The notes under the pieces were generated by a model. That model saw nothing but the letters and a program-made list of their open reading frames with translations, was not told where the DNA came from and searched no databases. The position numbers and the translations under genes were made by a program. A stretch of DNA of 6,593 nt from positions 1 through 6,593 of the forward strand of contig JAJYKO010000318.1 of assembly GCA_021788565.1 (NCBI GenBank), read 5' to 3'. Positions within the stretch are counted from its first letter, which is position 1; each line of letters opens with the position of its first letter. Positions 1 to 5,955 of this stretch are shown in pieces. The DNA is from Chloroflexota bacterium. GTDB taxonomy: Bacteria > Chloroflexota > UBA6077.

Positions 1-2373
1 CCGGTTGCCGGGCCAGGTGTAGCCCCAGCCGAGGTGGCTGCCCGGGTTCCAGTCCGGATCCGGGGTGCGGTTCTTGGTGAGATTCTCCTGCTCGTTCGGG
101 TACATGCCGCAGTAGAGCCAGCAGCCGGAGGCGGTGGAACCGTCGTCCTTCAGCTTTGTGTACTCCCCGAGTTGCTTGCGGTCCTCCCATCGGGTCGCCC
201 ATTCGTAGCCATTTATCTCCCTGTCGATATGGTCGATGCTTGGGTCTTGCGTATCGCCGACGGCCGGGTAGTCCCAGGTGAGGTCCCGAATAGCTCTGTC
301 CCTGGGATCGGTGCTGCCCCTGTACAACTCCTTCAGTCGCAGCCCGAGGTGGTACATGAACCATGCGTCGGAGCGAGCGTCGCCCGGTGGTTCCACGGCC
401 TTATCGTGGTACTGGATCAGCCTCTGGGTGTTGGTGAAGGTGCCCTCCTTCTCGCCAGGGAAAGCCGCCGGAAGGAAGAAGATCTCCGTCTTGATGGCCT
501 TCGGGTCAAGTTCACCGGTCCTCGCCTCGGGGGAGTCGTACCAGAAGGAGGCCGTTTCGGTCTCGAAGGCGTCGCGGACCACCATCCAGTCGAGCTTCGC
601 CAGCCCCTTCCGCACGACGCTGGTGTTATGGCCGCCCACCGCGGGGTTCTGGCCGATCAGCAAGAAACCGTTGATCTTTCCGTCGGCGATAGCGAGCAGC
701 ATCGGCTGCTGGGAATAGTCATCGTCGATCAGAGGGAGACGGTCGTAGCAGAAGTCGTTCTCCTTGGTGGCGGTGTCTCCGTACCAGGCCTTGAGCGTGC
801 TCACCATGAACTTCGGCAGCTCGTGCCAGAACCCGAACTCGGGGGTTTCGGATTCGAGAAAGCGCTGAAGCGTATCGTGCGGGTCCTTCGAGTTGGGCTG
901 TGCGATATAGCCTGGCAGCATGTCGTAAAGGGTGGGGATATCCGTGCTGCCCTGGATTGATGAGTGGCCACGCAGGGCCTGAATGCCGCCCCCTGGCCGC
1001 CCCACGTTCCCCAGCAGAAGCTGAACGATACCGGCGGCCCGAATCATCTGGCAGCCGATGGTGTGCTGAGTCCACCCGACTGCGTAGCAGATGGAGGCCG
1101 TCTTCTCTCTGCCCGAGGCTTCGGCGAGGGCTCTGGCTACCTGGACCACTTGATCCGGTGAGCAGCCGCAGATGGAGGCAACCATCTCCGGCGTATAGCG
1201 GGAGTAGTGCTTCTTTAGCAACTGAAACACGCAGTTGGGGTCCTGCAGTGTGAAGTCTCTCTCCCTCTCCAGCTTGCCGATAGTGCGGGTAGTGGCGCTT
1301 TGTGGCTGGGTGGTCTTGGCGTAGTGTTCTGCCAGCATGGACTGAACGTCCTCGCCGCGGTACTGCCAAGATTGGCGCTCGTACTGTCGCTGTTCGCGCT
1401 CGAGTCCGGAGAATACGCCGCCCAGATCCTCGGTGTCCTTGAAGTCCTCTCTCAGCAACTGCGGCGCGTTGGTGTAGTTGATCACGTATTCCTTGAACCA
1501 GAGATCGTTCTCCAGGATGTAGCGGATCAACCCGCCCAGGAAGGCGATGTCTGTGCCCGCACGGATCTGCACGTGGATGTCTGAGAGCGCTGAGGTGCGA
1601 GTGAAGCGGGGATCGACGTGAATGACCTTTGCCCCTCTTCGCTTGGCGTTCATCACGAAGCGGAAGGCAACCGGGTGGCACTCGGCCATGTCCGAGCCCA
1701 TAATCAGCACCGTGTCGCTGTTGGAGAGGTCCCACTGGTTGGTCGTCGCGGCTCCCCTTCCGAAGGTGGCGCCCAGACCGGGCACCGAGGAGCTGTGTCA
1801 AACACGCGCCTGGTTCTCTATCCATACCATCCCAAGTCCGCCGTTGAGCAGCTTCTTGATCAGATAGTTCTCTTCATTGTCCAGAGTTGCGCCGCCCAAC
1901 TCTGCTATAGCGGTGGTGTGGCGCACCAGCTCGCCCTGCTCGTTCTTCTCCGTCCAGGTGTTGTCCCTGGCTTCCTTCATGAGGTGAGCGATGCGATCCA
2001 TGGCCCAGTTCAGGGGCCTATCCTCCCAGTGATCGCTATAGGGCGCGCGGTACTTGACGGTCGTCCAGCGGTTCGGGTTATTCAGCAATTCGTAGGTGGC
2101 CGCGCCCTTGGGGCAAAGGGTACCCTTATTTATGGGGGCATCCGGGTTGCCCTCGATGTCGACGATGGCACCATTCTTAACGTAGACGAGTTGGCTGCAG
2201 CCCACCGCGCAGTAAGGGCAGACGCTCACGACCTTCTTGTCGACGTCGGCTATGCGCGCACGCCACTTCTTGGTGTGGTCGCTGACGGCCTCGGACCCCA
2301 TTCCCATGTCCGCGACTTCGCGTAACGGCGGCCAGCCGGTTGCTCGGTCGAGGACACGTCGCAGAGTGCTCAT
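1..2373 (-). CDS. fdnG: Selenocysteine-containing formate dehydrogenase, catalytic (alpha) subunit, 3' end beyond window
   Basis: Oxidises formate to CO2 at a Mo/W-bis-pterin centre and passes electrons to a [4Fe-4S] cluster. Counted from ATG 2373, 791 codons are visible. The N-terminal cluster motif is C52-x2-C55-x3-C59-x27-C87, with K89 in CPKG as the usual electron-relay lysine. NQARV then leads to UGA at codon 192 followed by H193; E. coli FdnG has Sec196-His197 in the same context. The frame stays open through position 1 with family landmarks such as DPRFTRT, GWTQHT, GNVGRPGGG, LRGHSSIQG and GQNPAVGG. By comparison with FdnG (about 1,015 residues), roughly 200 C-terminal residues including the pterin dinucleotide-binding domain are missing. 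No twin-arginine signal is visible, unlike E. coli FdnG/FdoG, so a cytoplasmic location is likely; this matches the N-terminus I recall for actinobacterial/Chloroflexota homologues (MSxLRR...WP). A GTG at 2385 is an alternative start with a better ribosome-binding site. Partner subunits are not in view. The symbol is by homology only. Confidence 0.95.
1751..1800 (-). promoter_or_regulatory. Bacterial SECIS element for UGA recoding
   Basis: In the mRNA, 11 bases after UGA, a 7-bp stem forms between GGUGCCC (1786-1780) and GGGCGCC (1774-1768), with one G-U pair, closing the 5-base loop GGUCU. The same GGUCU occurs in the apical loop of the E. coli fdhF SECIS, which binds SelB. A lower helix GCUCC (1793-1789) with GGAGC (1755-1751) is also possible. 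Position just 3' of UGA, stem length and the G-U in the loop all fit the bacterial SECIS model. Folding was done by eye. Confidence 0.88.
1798..1800 (-). other. UGA selenocysteine codon (Sec192)
   Basis: This in-frame TGA separates two parts of one continuous formate dehydrogenase. The residues before it (IENQARV) and after it (HSSSVPGLG) match the family's NQARV-Sec-H context, where Sec ligates the active-site metal. A nonsense mutation is unlikely because the downstream frame is conserved for about 600 codons and a SECIS-like hairpin follows. SelA/SelB/SelC would be needed elsewhere in the genome. Confidence 0.95.
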
Positions 2374-2392
2374 TCGACTTTCCACGGCCTGT

Positions 2393-2398
2393 TCCTTT
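2393..2398 (-). promoter_or_regulatory. Shine-Dalgarno-like AAAGGA upstream of the formate dehydrogenase gene
   Basis: AAAGGA lies 7 bases before an in-frame GTG at 2385 (protein would begin MESRMSTLRR) but 19 bases before the ATG at 2373, which itself has only the weak GGAAAG close by. The ribosome-binding site therefore favours GTG 2385, while remembered homologue N-termini favour ATG 2373. The difference is four residues. Confidence 0.5.
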
Positions 2399-2603
2399 CG
2401 TATATAGCTCCTGACGGCCTCCAATCGTAGGGACGATCCGTTCCCAGGGCATCGTGCCTCTCTTGGACCATGGTTAGCCATCTGTGATCGCGATTAGCTA
2501 TCAGTACCTGACTTCCACTGTCTATCATTGACCCATCAACATCAGGCTCAACAGCCGAAGCAGCGACTTCCTGGCACGTGCAATGCTATCGATATGGCTC
2601 CTT

Positions 2604-2619
2604 CGGGGAGGTTTCCCCG
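2604..2619. repeat. Small GC-rich hairpin in the divergent spacer
   Basis: CGGGGA (2604-2609) pairs with TCCCCG (2614-2619) across a 4-base loop GGTT, giving a 6-bp stem. It has no T-tract. It could be part of a 5' leader or an operator; the sequence does not decide. Confidence 0.4.
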
Positions 2620-2641
2620 GGGTGTGCACTGCGTCCGACAT

Positions 2642-2661
2642 TGACCTGTCGACCTTGGTCA
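2642..2661. promoter_or_regulatory. Inverted repeat, possible operator
   Basis: TGACC (2642-2646) and GGTCA (2657-2661) form a perfect 5-bp inverted repeat with a 10-base spacer, one helical turn and a half centre to centre, as seen for many dimeric regulators. No specific family is implied. It lies about 160 bases before satP. Confidence 0.25.
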
Positions 2662-2728
2662 GAAGGCGACGCCGCCTCGACTGTCGCGGCCGAAGCCTCC
2701 TGACTCCCGCGAGGAGAATAGCTTGTTG

Positions 2729-2779
2729 GACTGGGCACGATAGGAGAGGACAGGCCACTGTATGCCTGCCCGTTGAGTC
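2729..2779 (+). other. Potential stem-loop in the satP leader
   Basis: GACT (2729-2732) pairs with AGTC (2776-2779), and GGGCA (2733-2737) pairs with TGCCC (2767-2771), leaving a 4-base bulge GTTG on the 3' side. Inside, GGC (2753-2755) can pair with GCC (2764-2766) next to it. A competing stem CAGGC (2751-2755)/GCCTG (2764-2768) excludes the outer helix, so two alternative folds exist. It ends 25 bases before the satP ribosome-binding site. I do not recognise a known riboswitch class. Folding by eye; chance pairing is possible. Confidence 0.25.
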
Positions 2780-2804
2780 GAAAAGCAGGGCTCGTGAGCA
2801 ATTA

Positions 2805-2810
2805 GGGAGG
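2805..2810 (+). promoter_or_regulatory. Shine-Dalgarno for satP
   Basis: GGGAGG lies 10 bases before the ATG at 2821, slightly wide but strong in sequence. It supports this start and hence the long N-terminal extension of the transporter. Confidence 0.6.
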
Positions 2811-2820
2811 TTACGTAATT

Positions 2821-3543
2821 ATGGTAGCTGAACCACATGACAGAGGACCTTTGAGGGAACCAGAACGCCCATCAGCGCCGGAATATCCGACGTCGCCAAC
2901 GGAGCGCTGGACGGCAGCAGGCCCTATTAGAGTAGTCGGTCCCGGCCAGACAGTCGAAGACCTGGCAGTCCAGACTGCGGCAACAGTGGGAGACGCTGCC
3001 CCATTGGGTCTCGCCGGATTTGCGGCGGCGACGTTCACCGTCAGCACAATCAACGCAGGGTGGATCGGCGCGGCCGGTCTCATCGCCTGCGTGCCGATAC
3101 TCGCAGTCTTTGGAGGCATTACTCAGTTCTTAGCAGGAATGTGGTCGTATCGCAAAGGCGACACCTTCGCGGCGACGGCGTTCGGCTCCTTCGGCGCCTT
3201 CAACACGCTGTTCGCCGCGATGATCGTGATGAACCAGATGGGCACGATCTCGTTGGCGACCGAACCAGTCGTCGCTATTACCGGCGTCATCCTGCTGATG
3301 TTCGCTGCGATCGCTGCCTATCTGACGGTGGCGGCGACTCGCGTCAGCGGGGTGCTGGTAGCCGTGCTCGGTGTTCTGGCCCTCACGTATCTTCTGCTCG
3401 GCATAGGATTCCTCGCTGGTGGGGCCAACGGGTGGATCGTGATAGGCGGTTACGCTGGTCTGGTCACCTCGGTGCTGGCGTTCTATGCGTCGGCGGCCAT
3501 CGTGCTGAACAGCACGGCGCGGCGAGAGATGCTGCCGTTCTAG
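2821..3543 (+). CDS. satP: Acetate/succinate transporter, GPR1/FUN34/YaaH (SatP) family
   Basis: A 240-residue inner-membrane carrier for small carboxylates (acetate, succinate, possibly formate). The family signature NPAPLGL appears as DAAPLGL (residues 58-64) at the start of the first helix. The second signature spans residues 98-128 (GGITQFLAGMW, then YRKGDTF and a Gly/Phe-rich helix) and aligns with E. coli SatP FAGLLEYKKGNTF. About six hydrophobic helices follow residue 60, and the protein ends in REMLPF, like the RTVLPI near the SatP end. E. coli SatP is about 188 residues; the extra length is a hydrophilic, Pro-rich N-terminal tail (1-57), retained because a good ribosome-binding site precedes ATG 2821. 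The gene is transcribed away from formate dehydrogenase and towards the respiratory operon. Family assignment is firm; substrate is inferred. Confidence 0.92.
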   Translation: MVAEPHDRGPLREPERPSAPEYPTSPTERWTAAGPIRVVGPGQTVEDLAVQTAATVGDAAPLGLAGFAAATFTVSTINAGWIGAAGLIACVPILAVFGGITQFLAGMWSYRKGDTFAATAFGSFGAFNTLFAAMIVMNQMGTISLATEPVVAITGVILLMFAAIAAYLTVAATRVSGVLVAVLGVLALTYLLLGIGFLAGGANGWIVIGGYAGLVTSVLAFYASAAIVLNSTARREMLPF

Positions 3544-3583
3544 CATCGTCGACAAGGGAATGGAGGTCTAACTTCCGAGCATC

Positions 3584-3615
3584 GAGTAGGGGCGGTTCGC
3601 GAGCCGCCCCTACTC
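3584..3615. repeat. 32-base palindrome between convergent genes (REP-like; possible bidirectional terminator)
   Basis: GAGTAGGGGCGG (3584-3595) and CCGCCCCTACTC (3604-3615) form a perfect 12-bp stem, extendable by a T-G wobble and a T-A pair to leave a CGCG loop. It starts 41 bases after the satP stop and lies 33 bases beyond the stop of the opposing gene, the position expected of a shared terminator. Neither side has a T-tract, so intrinsic termination would be atypical. The TAGGGGCG...CGCCCCTA pattern resembles dispersed palindromes I recall from Chloroflexota and some other bacteria; copy number cannot be judged from this window. Confidence 0.75.
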
Positions 3616-3647
3616 ACGTCACCAACCTCCGATTGCCACGACTGCGG

Positions 3648-3977
3648 TTACTCCGAGACTCCGCGACGCAAGAGGCGCATCAGCACGGATACCACCGCCG
3701 CTCCGGCGGCCACGTACCAGACCGTTGCCGCCTTCGGACCGTGAGGCTGGATGCTACTTGCCGGGAGGTCGATCTTCCCTTCCTCAGCCAGCTCGCGCAG
3801 GGCTGCCGAGGCCTGCTGGTCGTCGATGTCGAAGTCCACGCCCTCCTGGCGCAGAAAGGCTATCTCCTCGTAGCAGAGAATGCCGCCCTTGCCGAGGAAC
3901 CTCACCCTCCACGGGTAGTACTCGGGGTCGTCCAGGAGCATCTTTCGGGCTTGGTCACTCATCTGTGAGTAGCGCAT
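3648..3977 (-). CDS. Small protein of unknown function with C-terminal membrane segment
   Basis: I do not recognise this 109-residue protein. Residues 1-80 are soluble and charged, with an acidic middle (VDFDIDDQQ, ELAEEGKID). Residues 84-100 are a single hydrophobic segment (ATVWYVAAGAAVVSVLM) followed by the basic RLLRR, which by the positive-inside rule favours a cytoplasmic C-terminus. It is the last gene of the respiratory operon, 21 bases after the cytochrome c stop, so it may be an accessory or assembly factor for that complex (inference from position only). One Cys (C35) and no cofactor motif are visible. The start is uncertain: GTG 3983, ATG 3977 or ATG 3962 are all possible; AGGTGG at 3985-3980 is too close to ATG 3977 for an ideal ribosome-binding site. 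Confidence 0.75.
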   Translation of the reverse strand: MRYSQMSDQARKMLLDDPEYYPWRVRFLGKGGILCYEEIAFLRQEGVDFDIDDQQASAALRELAEEGKIDLPASSIQPHGPKAATVWYVAAGAAVVSVLMRLLRRGVSE

Positions 3978-3998
3978 CGCCACCTGAAATCACAATTA

Positions 3999-4571
3999 CT
4001 ACCGCCTTGTCCCCAGCGGAGGGCGGTAGGAATGGGGGTCTGCCCCGCCTATTGGCCCGGAGGGCCCAGCGGGCGTCGATCCGAGATACCAGGCATAGGT
4101 TATCACCTGCCATATTTCCGTCTCGGTCAGCCGATCCCTGAAATTTGGCATCTGGGTCTTGGTGACCCCATCGTTTACCCACCAGAAGACGTAGTCCTGA
4201 TGATCCCGAAAGGCCGCCTGCATCGGAGGGGCTGAGAAGTCCGCCGGCCTGAAATCCAGGTACGTTGACATCGGACCGTCACCCCGACCCGTCGCTCCGT
4301 GACAGGAAAGGCAGCTGTACTCGAAGGTGGCGTACAGCTGAGGCGCGTTGGGTGCACTGGTGGCCAGGTCACCGGGCGTGTACGGGTCCCGCTTCCCTTT
4401 GTACTGGTCAGGGATGGTACCGCTGATGTATCCGGGCGGTGGTCCCTCAGCGATTAGCGGTACAGGCTGATACGGGAGGACCCCACAGCCGGCCAAGGCG
4501 ATAGCCAGGACGGCGGCGACAACCGTGGCTGTCTTCCATCCTCTGCCGAACCAGTGCTCCCAGTTCGTCAC
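3999..4571 (-). CDS. Mono-heme cytochrome c lipoprotein
   Basis: A 190-residue extracytoplasmic electron carrier. The N-terminus has a basic n-region, a hydrophobic stretch (15-27) and a lipobox ALAGC with Cys29, indicating export and lipid anchoring. One heme site is present, C87-L-S-C90-H91. The likely distal ligand is Met141 in QMPNF, followed by the class-I cytochrome c C-terminal helix (TETEIWQVITYAWYLG). GTG 4571 overlaps the TGA of the upstream CydA-like gene by four bases (GTGA), so translation is probably coupled; a run of six G lies nine bases upstream. It may feed or drain electrons of the b/CydA-like complex on the outer face of the membrane. The 50 residues between lipobox and heme domain are Pro/Gly-rich and look like a flexible tether. 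Family is clear; the redox partner is inferred. Confidence 0.93.
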   Translation of the reverse strand: MTNWEHWFGRGWKTATVVAAVLAIALAGCGVLPYQPVPLIAEGPPPGYISGTIPDQYKGKRDPYTPGDLATSAPNAPQLYATFEYSCLSCHGATGRGDGPMSTYLDFRPADFSAPPMQAAFRDHQDYVFWWVNDGVTKTQMPNFRDRLTETEIWQVITYAWYLGSTPAGPSGPIGGADPHSYRPPLGTRR

Positions 4572-5953
4572 CGTTGGTTTCCCCCCATCTCACCTGCCGA
4601 GACTGCCGCCCCATCCCCTCCCTGAACCGTCCCGGGCGCCCCAGGTCCCTGGAACGAGGTTCCTGGAGGCGAGGGCGTAGGCGTCGGGCCAGGGCCTGGA
4701 TACAGCTCGGGCTGATCCAGAGTCTGCTGGTAGAAGATGAGATACGGGATACGGGAGTTCTCCCGTATGTACCCCATCAGCGCCATCATGAAGCTGGCGA
4801 AGACGGCCAGCGTCAGCAGCGAGTACTGGGCTCCTCGCCCCCCCGAACCCAGGAAACCCCAGCGCATGCCTTTGCGCTGGGCGCCGAGGTAGACCAGCAC
4901 CGCGGTGATAGCCGCGAGTGTCATGATTGCCATGGCGATGTACTTCCATGGCTGCATGGAACCGATGGGGTTCACCCAGTTGACCCAGTGGAAGTACTCG
5001 TTCGGGCCGATGGTGTACGGCTGCATCAGCAGCAGTGCGCCCGCAGCCTCCGCACCCACCAGCCACCACATCAGCCGCCCGCGCGGTCTGCGACTCTTTC
5101 TTACCTGTAATGCCATGTAGATCATGCCTAGAATGAAGAGCACGGAGAGGAAGGTCACCTGCAGGAGGAATAACCAGGCGTTGCGCCCGCGCATCATGGT
5201 GTTGAATCCGCCGGGGGAGTTGGCCCTGATCTCCTCCATGTATTCCACCCCGATCGCCCCCTGCAGGAACATGAACCCCACACCGGCGATGATCCCCACG
5301 CTCCCCATCCAGTCGTAGTATGCCCTCTGTTCCGGAGTCCGCGCGCGGAGGGTCTTTATGGCGGCGTACCCGGCAATCGCGAAGCCGGCCCAGGACAGGT
5401 CTCCGACCAGGCGGTGGAGATCGAGCGGAACCGCGGTGGGATTGAAGAAGATGCGCAGAAAATCGGTCGATTGGGCTGGGGTGAGCATGAAGCTGGCCAC
5501 AACGTCGATCATGGACTGCTGAAACTGGGCTGCAACTACCAGGGCCGCCCCCATAGAGAGGTGGACCCACTTGAAGCGGGCAAGCCGTTCCCAGGTAAAG
5601 TACCAGGGGAACAGATACAGCACGGTCAGCGCGAAGGTGATGCTCTCCAGGAAGAACGGCCAGAAGTTGACGCGATACATGGTGGACCAGAATATCGGCC
5701 AGAAGATGGACGTCAACAGCATGAAACTGAAGGCCAGGACCGCCCCCGTGCTGTATATGAAGGCCGCGGTCTTGCCCAGGCTGTGGGCCAATCGGTCCAG
5801 ATGAGGATGGGTCGGGTTCAGCAACCCGAAGAACTCAAGGGTAACCGCCAGCGAGAAGGTCCCGATAAGGAACGCGGCGATTTGCAGATGGACCAGCATC
5901 AGGAAGGCCATCGCAAAGCGGCGCGCGACCTCGGGTACAAGAGTTGGTTCCAT
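4568..5953 (-). CDS. cydA: CydA-like (cytochrome bd superfamily subunit I) heme protein, divergent
   Basis: A 461-residue protein with about nine or ten membrane helices. Aligned by eye to E. coli CydA: His22 fits His19 (heme ligand); FFLES with Glu103 fits Glu107; His180 fits His186 and Met341 (or Met344) fits Met393, the heme b558 ligands; E398-N-S-R401-I-P fits the EYGRQP motif with Glu445 and Arg448. The position of E. coli Glu99 is Val95. The quinol-binding loop with its Lys/Glu pair is not recognisable, and no cydB follows. These features suggest a non-canonical member whose electron donor may be a cytochrome rather than quinol. The tail (418-445) is Pro/Gly/Thr-rich low complexity. ATG 5953 is two bases after the stop of the cytochrome b gene, with GGATAGAG before it; the end overlaps the cytochrome c gene. 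An upstream extension of this frame into the cytochrome b gene is not needed. Terminal O2 reduction is likely but not proved. Confidence 0.85.
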   Translation of the reverse strand: MEPTLVPEVARRFAMAFLMLVHLQIAAFLIGTFSLAVTLEFFGLLNPTHPHLDRLAHSLGKTAAFIYSTGAVLAFSFMLLTSIFWPIFWSTMYRVNFWPFFLESITFALTVLYLFPWYFTWERLARFKWVHLSMGAALVVAAQFQQSMIDVVASFMLTPAQSTDFLRIFFNPTAVPLDLHRLVGDLSWAGFAIAGYAAIKTLRARTPEQRAYYDWMGSVGIIAGVGFMFLQGAIGVEYMEEIRANSPGGFNTMMRGRNAWLFLLQVTFLSVLFILGMIYMALQVRKSRRPRGRLMWWLVGAEAAGALLLMQPYTIGPNEYFHWVNWVNPIGSMQPWKYIAMAIMTLAAITAVLVYLGAQRKGMRWGFLGSGGRGAQYSLLTLAVFASFMMALMGYIRENSRIPYLIFYQQTLDQPELYPGPGPTPTPSPPGTSFQGPGAPGTVQGGDGAAVSAGEMGGNQR

Positions 5954-5955
5954 CT

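Larger units (their letters stand above)
2386..2820. promoter_or_regulatory. Divergent intergenic region between formate dehydrogenase and satP
   Basis: About 435 bases separate the two divergently transcribed genes, so both promoters should lie here. I see no convincing -35/-10 pair. Visible structure: TTGA-CCCA-TCAA inverted repeat (2528-2539); a 6-bp hairpin CGGGGA/TTTCCCCG-type stem with GGTT loop (2604-2619); TGACC-N10-GGTCA (2642-2661); and a leader hairpin near satP (2729-2779). The short open frames here have no recognisable protein features, lack good start signals and are Arg-rich by composition, so I regard the region as non-coding. It is long for a bacterial spacer and may hold regulator sites or a structured leader. 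Confidence 0.6.

Noticed and set aside
34..960. Long plus-strand open frame opposite the formate dehydrogenase gene
   Set aside because: It is a shadow of the conserved minus-strand coding frame in GC-rich DNA; its translation shows no recognisable domain.
1798..1800. Premature stop making the formate dehydrogenase a pseudogene
   Set aside because: The UGA falls exactly at the family's selenocysteine site, the frame stays open and conserved for the remaining 599 codons, and a SECIS hairpin follows.
2374..2481. Upstream ATG at 2481 as the start of formate dehydrogenase
   Set aside because: No ribosome-binding site precedes it and the extra 36 residues show no signal or family similarity; GTG 2385 or ATG 2373 fit better.
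2528..2539. FNR-type operator
   Set aside because: TTGA-N4-TCAA has only four bases between half-sites; the FNR consensus TTGAT-N4-ATCAA requires TTGA-N6-TCAA.
2525..2758. 77-residue minus-strand open frame in the divergent spacer
   Set aside because: No convincing ribosome-binding site, Arg-rich random-looking composition, no recognisable motif.
2811..2818. TTACGTAA palindrome as an operator
   Set aside because: Eight bases are easily found by chance and it lies between the ribosome-binding site and start codon of satP.
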